A program made the position numbers and the translations under genes. The notes under the pieces are model-generated. The model made no database searches. It saw only the letters and a list, made by a program, of their open reading frames with translations, and was not told the origin of the DNA. Positions 41,501 through 50,054 of a stretch of 64,000 nucleotides of DNA are shown here, piece by piece. This stretch comes from Terriglobia bacterium (lineage in GTDB: Bacteria; Acidobacteriota; Terriglobia; JAJPHL01), in contig JAJPHL010000012.1 of NCBI GenBank assembly GCA_021325275.1, positions 1 through 64,000 of the forward strand, written 5' to 3'. Within the stretch, counting starts at the first letter, position 1. Every line of letters begins with the position of its first letter.

Positions 41501-41650
41501 GAGCGGCTCCGCCGCTTCTTTGTGCGGAAAGGCTTTGCCTTTCCGAAGGGAGTCTTGCCTTAAATTCTTGGTGGCAGGGCACAGCCCTGCCACCAAGAAG
41601 CGGACTGCGGAAAGGCGGAGCCTTTCCGCACAAAGAAGCGGCGGAGCCGC
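41501..41650. repeat. Palindromic element between the PduS- and PduT-like genes
   Basis: Two 43-base arms (41501-41543 and 41608-41650) are inverted copies differing by about two bases; each contains GCGGCTCCGCCGCTTCTTTG and CGGAAAGGC...GCCTTTCCG. Between them is a GTGGCAGGGC/GCCCTGCCAC hairpin. The right arm recurs near 14820-14866. It starts 8 bases after the stop of the upstream gene and could weaken read-through. Confidence 0.85.
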
Positions 41651-41677
41651 CCAAGACCCTCGGAAAAAGGTCTGACG

Positions 41678-42226
41678 ATGAAAAACTCAATTGGCTTGAT
41701 CGAGCTGACCAGCATCGCCGCGGGATTCCTTGTGAGCGACGCGATGCTGAAGGCCGCGGAAGTGGAATTGCTCCTCTCGCGCTCCATTTGCTCGGGGAAA
41801 TACATGGTGATGGTGGCGGGCGACGTCGCCGCCGTGGAGTCGGCGGTGGCGGCGGGCAACGAATCGGGAAATTTCTCGGTGATCGATTGCTTCGTGATCC
41901 CCAACGTTCACGAAGCGGTGTTTCCGGCGATCAGCGGCACGACCAAGATTGAGGCGCTCGAGGCGCTGGGCATTCTCGAATCGTTTTCCGTGGCGTCGCT
42001 GATCGAAGGCGCCGACGCGGCGGTGAAATCGTCCGATGTGCAATTGATCGAGATTCGCCTGGCGATGGCGCTGGGCGGAAAAGCATTCTGCACGCTCACC
42101 GGCGACGTCGCGGCGGTCCAGAGCGCAGTGGATGCCGGCGCTGCCATCATTGGACAAAAAGGAATGCTCGTGAACAAAGTGGTGATCGCGAGCCCGCGGC
42201 CTGAGTTGTTGAACGAAACGGTGTAA
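41678..42226 (+). CDS. PduT-like tandem-BMC microcompartment shell protein
   Basis: A 182-residue protein with two BMC domains (about 1-90 and 95-182), so it would form pseudohexameric trimers. The first copy has IGLIELTSIAAGFLVSDAML and SRSICSGKYMVMVAGDVAAV, with C38 at the position that binds the pore [4Fe-4S] cluster in PduT of Citrobacter. The second has GILESFSVASLIEGADAAVK and GKAFCTLTGDVAAVQ. With the PduS-like upstream gene it could move electrons across a shell. No other shell protein or lumen enzyme is encoded in the window. Confidence 0.92.
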   Translation: MKNSIGLIELTSIAAGFLVSDAMLKAAEVELLLSRSICSGKYMVMVAGDVAAVESAVAAGNESGNFSVIDCFVIPNVHEAVFPAISGTTKIEALEALGILESFSVASLIEGADAAVKSSDVQLIEIRLAMALGGKAFCTLTGDVAAVQSAVDAGAAIIGQKGMLVNKVVIASPRPELLNETV

Positions 42227-42276
42227 AAGGCCCGAGTTCCGGGGCCCGAGTTCCGAGTTAGCTGGCTATCCCGTTC

Positions 42277-43065
42277 ATGATGGATTTTGGTTTTTCACAC
42301 GCGGCGATTGCGTTTTTAGCGGCCTTTACAGCAGGCGCGATCAACTCCGTCGCCGGCGGTGGGACACTGATTTCATTCCCCACGCTCGTTTGGTTGGGAT
42401 TGCCATCGGTCACGGCCAACGCCACAAGCACGGTGGCGATTCTCCCTGGGTCGCTCGCCGGCGCGTGGGGTTATCGCCGCGAGTTGCGAACGGCGGAGCG
42501 TCACATGTTGGCGCTGGTGGCGCCCAGTTTGATCGGCGGCATATCGGGCGCGCTGCTGTTGCAACACACCACGCCCGGATTCTTCGACAAGCTGGTTCCC
42601 TACTTGATCGCTTTCGCGACAGTTCTGTTCATGGCGCAAGATCGCGTGCAGAAAGCGCTCGGCGTCGGCGAGGATGCGAGCGGCGCCGCGCCGAAGCACC
42701 AATCCGCGCAATGGCTCACCGGCGCGATGGCGTTTCAGTTTTGCGTGGGCGTTTACGGCGGGTATTTCGGCGCGGGCATCGGAATCCTGATGCTCGCGGC
42801 CCTCAGCATTTTGGGATTGAGCGACATTCATCAGATGAACGGGTTGAAAAACATTTTCGCGTTCTGCATCAATGGAATCGCCGCGGCGTATTTCGTTTGG
42901 GCGGGCATGGTGAGTTGGCCGTATGTGGCGATCATGGCCGTCGCCGCGGTGCTCGGCGGATATTTTGGCTCGGGCATGGCGCGCAAGCTGGGCAGAATCG
43001 CCGTGCGCCGCGTGGTGATCGGGATCGGCTGGGCGATGGCGATTTCGTTATTTCTGAAAAAGTGA
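42277..43065 (+). CDS. TSUP (TauE/SafE) family membrane transporter
   Basis: A 262-residue integral membrane protein with about seven to eight helices. The first half has GAINSVAGGGTLISFPTLVW and the second half GVYGGYFGAGIGILMLAALS, the two internal repeats of the 4-toluene sulfonate uptake permease family. Members move sulfur or organic anions such as sulfite or sulfoacetate; the substrate here is not clear. It follows the PduT-like gene after 50 bases, but no functional link can be shown. Confidence 0.9.
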   Translation: MMDFGFSHAAIAFLAAFTAGAINSVAGGGTLISFPTLVWLGLPSVTANATSTVAILPGSLAGAWGYRRELRTAERHMLALVAPSLIGGISGALLLQHTTPGFFDKLVPYLIAFATVLFMAQDRVQKALGVGEDASGAAPKHQSAQWLTGAMAFQFCVGVYGGYFGAGIGILMLAALSILGLSDIHQMNGLKNIFAFCINGIAAAYFVWAGMVSWPYVAIMAVAAVLGGYFGSGMARKLGRIAVRRVVIGIGWAMAISLFLKK

Positions 43066-43092
43066 TCCACGAACTCCACGGATTTAAAAAAC

Positions 43093-43200
43093 AATCCACA
43101 GATTACACAGATTACGCAGATTAAGACAGGTAGGACTGCTCGAACGGGCCGATCGGGATCCTCTCGTCCCTAATCTGTGCAATCTGTGTAATCTGTGGAT
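43093..43200. repeat. Inverted repeat with CAGATTACA tandem arms (copy 1)
   Basis: The left arm AATCCACAGATTACACAGA and on (43093-43123) and the right arm (43171-43200) are inverted copies made of 9-10-base CACAGATTA words. The 47-base centre shares words with the centre of the copy at 44482-44586. It lies between convergent TSUP and MFS genes and starts 28 bases after the TSUP stop. Confidence 0.85.
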
Positions 43201-43205
43201 GGTTC

Positions 43206-44483
43206 TTAGCGAAGTTGGTGACCCATTGTTTCTCGAGCGAACGGAATCAGAATCAGCCCCAGCAAAAAGATCCACGCCGTCGACGCGATCCCCGTGCCCA
43301 TGTCGTTGTAGTGCGCGATCAAGTTGCCGGCTACAAACGGCCCCAACGCGCCAACGAATCTTCCCGCGGAAGTCCCGAAGGAAAATCCCGTGGCCCGCAA
43401 TCGCGTGGGATAAATTTCCGGAAGCCACAGCGTGAAGACCGCGAAGTTGCTGTTGGTGCCGATGCCCATCAGCGGCAGCGCGGCGATGAACAGCCACAAC
43501 GCACGCGTTGGCGGCGCGGCGTGGAAGAACGGTCCAAAGCCCGCCGCGACCGCTATTCCGCCCACTGCGAGATACGCGGCCAGCAATCTCTTGCGTCCCC
43601 ATTTTTCCGCGAGCCACGGGACGGCCAAGCATCCCGCGATCGTCGCAAGATTGAATCCCATCACCGCGAGTGCGCTGACACGCGCCGCGGAATCCGCGTT
43701 GTATCCGGCGCGCTGCGCGAGCAACACTACGGCGCTGGGCGCCCACATCAAGCCCGCCCATAGTCCGATGATGCAGACGGTCATGAGCGCGGCAGTAACG
43801 ATCGTGGCGCGCCGCAGTTCAGGCGAGAAGATCTCGGCGAAGCTCGGGGCGTTTTTGCGCGCGCGGCGTTCTTCAAGCCAGCGCTCTGGTTCACGGACGT
43901 TTTTGTAAATGTAAATCAGCAGCAGCGCGGGTGCGGCGCCCATGCCGAGCGTCACGCGCCAGCCGAAGTGCGGCATCACCAGAAACTGCACAGCCGCGCC
44001 GAGGAACCATCCGATGGGCCAGCCGGTGTGCAGCAATCCCGCGCCCCAGCGGCGTTTTTCTTCCGGCCACGCCTCGGCCACCAACGCGCCGCCCACCGCC
44101 CACTCGCCGCCCACGCCAAATCCCGCGATCAAGCGAAACGCCGCGAGCATCCACACGTTCACCGCCAGCGCCGAGAGAAACGTGAACGCGGAATAAATCG
44201 CGATGGAGAGCATCAACGCGCGCGTGCGCCCGATGCGATCGGCGAGCCACCCGAATGCCGCGGAGCATCCCCATCCGATCATGAACAGGGAGAAAAGCAG
44301 TCCACCCCAGCGGCCGACTTCCGCGACACTCCCGGCGTGGCCGGAGCGCGGCAGCAATTCGCGCAGCGCGGGCACGAGCACTTGTGCGTAGAGGCTCGCG
44401 TCCATGGAGTCGAGAACCCAGCCGCCCCAGGCAGCGAAGAAGGCGTGACGTTGATCGGTCCGCAGATCCGCAAAAAAAGGCAA
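43206..44483 (-). CDS. MFS transporter, start uncertain
   Basis: A protein of about 425 residues of the major facilitator superfamily with about 12 membrane helices. WLADRIGRTRALML is the family loop 2-3 motif, and GFGVGGEWAVGGALVAEAWP followed by a charged loop resembles metabolite:H+ symporters. The conserved region starts at about LRTDQRHAFFAAWGGWVLD; upstream the frame runs into the inverted repeat at 44482-44586. The only usual start codon between is TTG at 44483, on the edge of the repeat. Either the repeat supplies the start or the N-terminus is truncated. Confidence 0.8.
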   Translation of the reverse strand: MPFFADLRTDQRHAFFAAWGGWVLDSMDASLYAQVLVPALRELLPRSGHAGSVAEVGRWGGLLFSLFMIGWGCSAAFGWLADRIGRTRALMLSIAIYSAFTFLSALAVNVWMLAAFRLIAGFGVGGEWAVGGALVAEAWPEEKRRWGAGLLHTGWPIGWFLGAAVQFLVMPHFGWRVTLGMGAAPALLLIYIYKNVREPERWLEERRARKNAPSFAEIFSPELRRATIVTAALMTVCIIGLWAGLMWAPSAVVLLAQRAGYNADSAARVSALAVMGFNLATIAGCLAVPWLAEKWGRKRLLAAYLAVGGIAVAAGFGPFFHAAPPTRALWLFIAALPLMGIGTNSNFAVFTLWLPEIYPTRLRATGFSFGTSAGRFVGALGPFVAGNLIAHYNDMGTGIASTAWIFLLGLILIPFARETMGHQLR

Positions 44484-44586
44484 TCCACAGATTACACAGA
44501 TTACGCAGATTAGGACACATAAGAATTGCTCGAAGGCCGCCCGGGTCGCGTTCCTTAATCTGTGCAATCTGTGTAATCGGTGGATT
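44482..44586. repeat. Inverted repeat with CAGATTACA tandem arms (copy 2)
   Basis: Arms 44482-44512 and 44556-44586 are near-identical to those of copy 1. The centre also has a GCTCGAA...GGCCG...GGG core shared with copy 1. It fills almost all of the 126-base gap between the divergent MFS and penicillin acylase genes. Confidence 0.85.
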
Positions 44587-44609
44587 GTGTTTCCGTGTAC
44601 TCTGTGGAC

Positions 44610-46877
44610 ATGCAGCGCCTGATTGCGATTCTCCTCCTGATACTGTGGACGCCCGCGCCCGCGACCGATCCCAAAGCCGTGCTCGCGCAACGATCCGGCC
44701 GAATTGAAACGCCGGGATTGACTGCGCCGGTGGAAATCATCACCGACACGTGGGGCGTTCCGCACATTTATGCGTCGAACACCGCCGATTTGTTTTTCGC
44801 GCAAGGCTGGATCGCCGCGTCCGACAGGTTGTGGCAAATGGAAATGTGGCGGCTCGCCGGCGAAGGACGTTTGGCCGAAGTGCTCGGCGAAAGCGCCATT
44901 GACCGCGACCGCTTCGCGCGCCTGCTGCGATATCGCGGCGACATGAGCGCCGAATGGTCGAGCTACGCGCCGGACGCGCGCGAGATTGTGGAATCGTTTG
45001 TGAAAGGCGTGAATGCGTACATGACAAACGCCGGCGACAACTTGCCGATCGAGTTTAAAAAAATGGGTTTCCGCCCGCAGCCGTGGACTCCCGAAGTTTG
45101 CATCACGCGTCTGGCTGGATATGTGATGACCGGCAACGTATCGAACGAAATATCACGCGCGCAACTTGTGGCCGCCGTGGGCGCGGAGAAGGCCGCGCAA
45201 CTCATGCCGCCCGATCCGCCCGTGCCGATCGATGTTCCACCGGGATTGGATCTCGCGGGCATCGACGGGCGCATCCTCGCAGGCAGCCGCGCGGCGTCCG
45301 CCCCGTACGTGGCGCGACAATCACGCGAAACTGACGCTGGCAGCAACAACTGGACGGTCGCGGGACGCCGCACGTCCACCGGGCATCCGCTGCTGGCCAA
45401 CGATCCGCATCGCACGATCGCGCTACCGTCGCTGCGATACATGGCGCACTTGGTGGCGCCCGGCTGGAACGTGATTGGGTCGGGTGAACCGGCGCTGCCG
45501 GGCATCGCGGTGGGTCACAACGAGCGCGTGGCGTTTGGATTCACGATTTTTCCCGCCGACATGCAGGATTTGTACGTGGAAGAAACCGATCCGAGCGATC
45601 CGCTGCGCTACAAAGTCGCGGGCGGCGCGTGGGAAAAAATGAAAGTGATCACCGAGCAGATCGGCGTAAAGGGGCGCGCCGAGCCGGTCGCCGCCGAACT
45701 GCATTTCACGCGTCACGGCCCCGTGATTTTCGAAGACGCCGCGGCGCATCGCGCCTACGCGCTGCGCTGGACCGGCGCCGAGCCGGGCACGGCCGGATAT
45801 CTCGCATCGCTTTCACTCGATCGCGCCTCGAATTGGAACTCATTTCGCGAGGCGCTGAGGCGTTGGAAGCTGCCGCCGGAGAATCTGGTCTACGCCGACA
45901 AGGACGGCAACATCGGCGAGCAGTCGGCGGGACTCGTTCCACGCCGCAACAACTGGCGCGGTCTGCTTCCGGTCCCCGGCGGCGCGAACTACGAGTGGGA
46001 CGGTTTCTTCACGGTCGACGATTTGCCGCATAGTTTCAATCCGCCCGAAGGATTCATCGCCACGGCTAACAATCGCACGATCGCGGCGAGCGAGAAACGC
46101 GCCATCGGCTACGAGTGGTCCGCGCCCGACCGCGTGAACCGCATCACCGAAGTGCTGCGCGCCAAGCCGAAGATCACGGTGGAAGATATGGAACGCTTGC
46201 AGCACGACGAAGTGTCGTTGCCGGCGCGCGAGTTTGTCCGCGTCCTGCCGGCGTTCGCACCCGAAATGCTGCGCAAGTGGGACGGCAATCTCAGCGCCGA
46301 TTCCGCGGCCGCCGCACTCTATGAAGTCACGATCCAGAAGATGCGCCCGAAGGTGATGGCCGCGATTCTTTCCGCCAACCTGGCGCGGACACTCAATCGC
46401 AACATCGCGCAGTCGGTGTGGATGGCCGCGCTCGAGAAAATGCCGGAAGGCCAGCGGCGATCGATTTTCACGCAGGCGATCGAGGAAGCGCAAGCGGACT
46501 TGCGGAATCGCTTCGGTCCGGACGAACGCAACTGGCGCTGGGGCGATTTGCACAAAGCGCCGTTCCGGCATCCCTTGACGGCGGAGTTCGACCTGACCGC
46601 GCCCGAGCGCGGCGGAGACTCGACCACGCCGAACGCTACGTCTTTCAACGCGAATTTCGAGCAAACCTCCGGCGCGTCCTATCGCGAGATTTTCGATCTC
46701 GCCGATTGGGACCGCTCGCGGGCGATCAACGTGCCGGGCCAATCGGGACAACCAGGGAGTCCGCACTACAGCGATCTTTTGCCGTTGTGGGCGAAAGGAA
46801 AGTACTTCCCGCTGGCGTACACTCGCAAAGCCGTTGAGAGTGTCGCCAGCGAGAAGCTGATACTGGCGCCGAAATAG
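44610..46877 (+). CDS. Penicillin acylase-family Ntn hydrolase
   Basis: A 755-residue exported precursor with a signal peptide (LIAILLLILWTPAPA). The alpha-chain (about 20-220) has GVPHIYASNTADLFFAQGW; autoprocessing would occur before the nucleophile Ser in AGSNNWTVAGRRTSTG. The beta-chain follows with PLLANDPHR, GFTIFPADMQDLY and NNRTIAASEK. The typical length and motifs fit penicillin/acyl-homoserine-lactone acylases, which remove acyl chains from amides. The ATG at 44610 is favoured over one 10 codons upstream, which lies in the repeat. Confidence 0.9.
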   Translation: MQRLIAILLLILWTPAPATDPKAVLAQRSGRIETPGLTAPVEIITDTWGVPHIYASNTADLFFAQGWIAASDRLWQMEMWRLAGEGRLAEVLGESAIDRDRFARLLRYRGDMSAEWSSYAPDAREIVESFVKGVNAYMTNAGDNLPIEFKKMGFRPQPWTPEVCITRLAGYVMTGNVSNEISRAQLVAAVGAEKAAQLMPPDPPVPIDVPPGLDLAGIDGRILAGSRAASAPYVARQSRETDAGSNNWTVAGRRTSTGHPLLANDPHRTIALPSLRYMAHLVAPGWNVIGSGEPALPGIAVGHNERVAFGFTIFPADMQDLYVEETDPSDPLRYKVAGGAWEKMKVITEQIGVKGRAEPVAAELHFTRHGPVIFEDAAAHRAYALRWTGAEPGTAGYLASLSLDRASNWNSFREALRRWKLPPENLVYADKDGNIGEQSAGLVPRRNNWRGLLPVPGGANYEWDGFFTVDDLPHSFNPPEGFIATANNRTIAASEKRAIGYEWSAPDRVNRITEVLRAKPKITVEDMERLQHDEVSLPAREFVRVLPAFAPEMLRKWDGNLSADSAAAALYEVTIQKMRPKVMAAILSANLARTLNRNIAQSVWMAALEKMPEGQRRSIFTQAIEEAQADLRNRFGPDERNWRWGDLHKAPFRHPLTAEFDLTAPERGGDSTTPNATSFNANFEQTSGASYREIFDLADWDRSRAINVPGQSGQPGSPHYSDLLPLWAKGKYFPLAYTRKAVESVASEKLILAPK

Positions 46878-46898
46878 CATTGTCTCGCGCTGTCAGAA

Positions 46899-46964
46899 CC
46901 ATTCGCGGTAGCGAATGGACTCGCCGGCGCCGGTATTAGCGATCCCATCCGCTACCGCGGATGG
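46899..46964. repeat. Inverted pair of 8-bp hairpins
   Basis: CCATTCGC-GGTA-GCGAATGG (46899-46918) and CCATCCGC-TACC-GCGGATGG (46945-46964) are each perfect 8-bp hairpins with four-base loops. They are also inverted copies of each other, including GAACC/GGTTC edges. They fill the gap between two convergent genes and may act as terminators as well as being a dispersed repeat. Confidence 0.75.
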
Positions 46965-46994
46965 TTCCGACCGCGCGAACGAGCGCTTATCCGC

Positions 46995-47618
46995 TTATCC
47001 CAAATACTGAACGTGGACGTAAACGCCCAGGCGGACGTTGTACGCGAGATACAATCCCGGATGGTCGGGATCTTCGTAGACCACGATGTCGCTGTCCCAG
47101 TTCCATCCGTCGACGTAATCGTAGTCGGCGGGCCAAACGCTGAAGAAAACGCCGCCGAATCCGAAACGCTCACGGTTTCCACCTTCAAGATGCCACACAT
47201 GCTTCGGTCCAAAACCAAGCCTGAAGTGGCCGTGCTCCCAAGGATGATCGACGTGAAACTCGGCCGCGCCTTTGCCGGCGTCGTGGCCGATCCATTGGCC
47301 GTCGGGATGAACGTGCGGAGCGTTGGGGTGACCTTCGGCGTCGCGGAACGAGCGGGGAGTGGCCGTGGGCGCGCGTTGTTCGGGAGCGCGCTGTTCAGGA
47401 GCGCGCTGTTCGGGGGCGCGCTGCTGCTGCTGCGGTTGCTGACGGGGCTGGGCCATGCGAGGGGCCGGCGCCGGCCCGCGCTGCGGAACGTGCTCCTCAG
47501 GGCGCGCTGGACGCGATTGCGGACGCTGACGTTCTTGCGGTCTTTGAGCGTTCGCGGAACAGATGCCAACAACCATGGCAAACAAAGCGGAAGCTAACAA
47601 GAGAGACTTCGTCCTCAT
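46995..47618 (-). CDS. Secreted low-complexity protein
   Basis: A 207-residue protein with a signal peptide (KSLLLASALFAMVVGICSANA), a Pro/Gln/Arg-rich region with a tandem APEQR unit (about 70-85) and a C-terminal beta/aromatic region (about 95-207) with HPDGQWIGHDAGKG, HPWEHGHFRLGFG and FFSVWPADYDYVDGW. No domain name is certain. It is probably an extracytoplasmic protein co-regulated with the DUF3300 gene upstream (200 bases away). Confidence 0.65.
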   Translation of the reverse strand: MRTKSLLLASALFAMVVGICSANAQRPQERQRPQSRPARPEEHVPQRGPAPAPRMAQPRQQPQQQQRAPEQRAPEQRAPEQRAPTATPRSFRDAEGHPNAPHVHPDGQWIGHDAGKGAAEFHVDHPWEHGHFRLGFGPKHVWHLEGGNRERFGFGGVFFSVWPADYDYVDGWNWDSDIVVYEDPDHPGLYLAYNVRLGVYVHVQYLG

Positions 47619-47733
47619 GGAAACCCTCCGGGAAAAGACAGTTTGGGCGGTGCTGTGTGGGGGACAGGCTCAGTACAAGTTCAGTATATGACGATGAGTA
47701 GGGAAAGCAACGTTCTAAAGTGCACAAGGGAAC

Positions 47734-47810
47734 GGTTGCTGGTTGCTGGTGCTGGTTGCCGGAGAAACCCCAAGGGCCTTAACCAGCAACCAGGACCAGA
47801 AACCAGCAAC
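47734..47810. repeat. Inverted repeat with GCTGGTTGC tandem arms (copy 1)
   Basis: The left arm GGTTGCTGGTTGCTGGTGCT and the right arm (47781-47810, AACCAGCAACC-type words) are inverted copies with a 20-base centre. A second copy is at 61352-61424. It ends 12 bases before the stop of the DUF3300 gene. Confidence 0.8.
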
Positions 47811-47822
47811 TTTGTCTTAGTT

Positions 47823-49199
47823 CTACCGATGATGGCCGCCGCCAGATGCGTGCCCGCCGCCACCGCCGCCGCTGAAATGCGCCCCACCTCCGCCACCACC
47901 GCTGAAACCGTGGCTAGGCGCGGAGAAATGTTGCTGAGCGGGCGGAGAAAAATGTTGCGGCGCTGGCGCTGAAAAGTGCTGCGGAGCGGAGAAATTCTGT
48001 CGCGGCGCGGAGAAATTCTGGGCCCGCGGCGTGGCTTGGAATCCGTTGCCGCTGAATCGAGAGGCGGGGGCGGCTGCAGGCGCCGAGCGTCCTGCTGGCT
48101 CATTCCGGAAACCCTCGTTGCCGCGGAACGCCGGCGCTTGGCGATTTCCGCCGAAAGCCGCCGCCGGACGATTTCCAAAATTCGATTGCGGGAAGGAACG
48201 GTTATTGAACGCGCTGCCGCGTCCCGCCAGCGACGCCCCTTGATAACGCGCCGCTAACATACGGTTGGGATACGCGATTCCCCCGCGGTGCGCGGGATCA
48301 TGCGCCCAAACGCTGAAGCCCGGGTGATGGAATCCTCCCCCCCAGCCCCATCCGAAACCGAATCGTCCGAAGAACCCGCCGTTCAGCACGATGGTGCGGC
48401 CGAACCAATTGGGTCCCCAGCCGAACCCTCCCCATCCGCCCCATCCGGCGAAGCAGAATCCAAAGTTGATCGGCGGCCCCCAGAAAAATCCCGAAGGATA
48501 ATAAAGTGGCGGATAGTATCCCCACACCGGAGGACCATAAACGTACGCCGGATTGTACTCCGGCACGTACAGCTCATTCGGATCGGCTGGCTGAATGGCG
48601 ATGGCTTCTTGTCCGCCCTGATCCTGCACCGAAACCTGCTGCTGCGGGTTCGAGTACAACTGGCCGTGACGCTGCGCGCGCTGGCGCATCGTTTGCACGG
48701 CGTTCATCACGTCGGCTTGCTGCGCGAGGAAGGCGTTGCCAAGGTCGGTAGTCCAGCGAATGTTCTGCGCCAGCCGCCCGAGCACTTCGGGCGTGGCGAC
48801 GAGCGTTTGAATGCTGGGATCCCAAGGCTGCTGCTTAGCGGCGTCGATCAACGCGGGTCCGCGGAGTCCGCTATTTTGCTGCAACCACTGATTTGCTTCA
48901 ACGATTTCCAACGGATACGTGGCCGCGACGAGAACTTGTCCGATCAAAGGATCGGGATAGAGCGCGATGGGCGCGACCAAGTCGTTTAGTTGTTCGGGTG
49001 CGAGAATCTGTTGTTGCGGCGCGGCTTGACCCGGCTGTTGCGCGGGCATCTGGCCAGGATAGGTTGGGTAGGCGTTCGGATCGCCCTGCGGAGGTTCGCC
49101 TTGATAAGGCGGCTGATACTGCGGTTGCGCGACCAGCATTCCGGCGGCGAGCAAAAGCACACCGGCCATCAAATTCGTTCTAAATCGGGGGGCGTACAT
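47823..49199 (-). CDS. DUF3300-domain secreted protein
   Basis: A 458-residue protein from ATG 49199 with a signal peptide (LMAGVLLLAAGMLVAQ) and a Pro/Gln-rich segment. The conserved DUF3300 domain (about 65-230) contains LNDLVAPIALYPDPLIGQVL and VEANQWLQQNSGL, then VPEYNPAYVYGPPVWGYY. The C-terminus is low-complexity, rich in Phe, Gly, Ser and His (FSAPRQNFSAPQ-like units, GGGHASGGGHHR end). It is exported; the role is unknown. Confidence 0.88.
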   Translation of the reverse strand: MYAPRFRTNLMAGVLLLAAGMLVAQPQYQPPYQGEPPQGDPNAYPTYPGQMPAQQPGQAAPQQQILAPEQLNDLVAPIALYPDPLIGQVLVAATYPLEIVEANQWLQQNSGLRGPALIDAAKQQPWDPSIQTLVATPEVLGRLAQNIRWTTDLGNAFLAQQADVMNAVQTMRQRAQRHGQLYSNPQQQVSVQDQGGQEAIAIQPADPNELYVPEYNPAYVYGPPVWGYYPPLYYPSGFFWGPPINFGFCFAGWGGWGGFGWGPNWFGRTIVLNGGFFGRFGFGWGWGGGFHHPGFSVWAHDPAHRGGIAYPNRMLAARYQGASLAGRGSAFNNRSFPQSNFGNRPAAAFGGNRQAPAFRGNEGFRNEPAGRSAPAAAPASRFSGNGFQATPRAQNFSAPRQNFSAPQHFSAPAPQHFSPPAQQHFSAPSHGFSGGGGGGAHFSGGGGGGHASGGGHHR

Positions 49200-49280
49200 A
49201 AGCACCTCCAAGCGTTCTCACAAGTAGAGACGTACGCAATTGACTTTAGGTTATCACCTTTGTCAAGGAGGCAAAACTGC

Positions 49281-49694
49281 CTAGGACACGATCTCAAGTG
49301 GATAGTAGCGGTAGCCCCGGCGGACGCGATAGGTTTCGAAATCCTTGCGGTCCAAGGTGAAAACTCTGCGCGCGCCAAGCAGTTCAGCGGCAACGATGAT
49401 CGACGCATCCGCTAGATCCATCGGATGGTCGGCATAAGCCTCCATCAGCTCGAATGCACGGCTGAGCGCCAGAGGCGTAAAGAACCAAACGGAGAGCCCA
49501 CCCTTCGCAATGAATTCTCGGAGGCGGTCGGACCCCACGCTTTGAGGATTCAGCATATGGAACGCCTCGGTCAGAACCGGCACCGTAGCGCACATTGGCT
49601 CGCGAATGCCGCGTAGCGCTCTTACGCAGCGCTCGTGGAGGCTATCCTGAGGATCGAACAGCGCCACCAAGGGTCCTGTATCGCTGAGGATCAT
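49281..49694 (-). CDS. PIN-domain toxin
   Basis: A 137-residue PIN-domain ribonuclease: MILSDTGPLVALFD has the first catalytic Asp, and the central acid lies in VPVLTEAFHML. LADASIIVAAELLGARRVFT and LDRKDFETYR provide the later acids. It is paired with an upstream antitoxin gene (13 bases before) in a VapBC-like module. Confidence 0.88.
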   Translation of the reverse strand: MILSDTGPLVALFDPQDSLHERCVRALRGIREPMCATVPVLTEAFHMLNPQSVGSDRLREFIAKGGLSVWFFTPLALSRAFELMEAYADHPMDLADASIIVAAELLGARRVFTLDRKDFETYRVRRGYRYYPLEIVS

Positions 49695-49706
49695 CGGATC
49701 ACGAGG

Positions 49707-49964
49707 TCAACGGTGGAGTTTTCTTCTAATTGCTCGCGCGACGCCGTGCCGCGTCTCCGTCGCGGGGGATACCGCATACCCTCCTGGCCCAAGATCGATT
49801 TCACGGTAGATTTCGTATGGTCGGCGCGCACCTTCCGGTTTGACCTGGCCCCGAAGGGTGTGCAGACCCCGCTTGAACACGTCCGCAGTCGGCAAGCCCG
49901 TGGCCTCCCGCACCTCGCGCAACGCCGCCTCTGCTTCCTGGTCGAGCCTAACTGTGCGGATCGC
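49707..49964 (-). CDS. Ribbon-helix-helix antitoxin of the PIN module
   Basis: An 85-residue protein. The N-terminal AIRTVRLDQEAEAALREVRE is a typical ribbon-helix-helix antitoxin segment, and a DLGPGGYAVSP motif near the C-terminus is common in such antitoxins. I chose TTG 49964 because AAGGAG precedes it with good spacing; another TTG at 49988 is possible. It probably neutralises the PIN toxin and represses its own promoter near an ATATAGGATGATATT stretch at 49987-50001. Confidence 0.75.
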   Translation of the reverse strand, partial: AIRTVRLDQEAEAALREVREATGLPTADVFKRGLHTLRGQVKPEGARRPYEIYREIDLGPGGYAVSPATETRHGVARAIRRKLHR

Positions 49965-50054
49965 CAATGGAATCTCCTTGGTTCGCAATATAGGATGATA
50001 TTACGCGAAGCGCGCCGAATCAACAATCAGCCAGCTAGCGACAGGAACCGCCTT

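Noticed and set aside
47734-47810. GCTGGTTGC tandem words considered as a small CRISPR array
   Set aside because: There are no unique spacers of regular length, the units are 9-12 bases, and the two halves are inverted copies; it is a hairpin repeat, and no cas gene is nearby.
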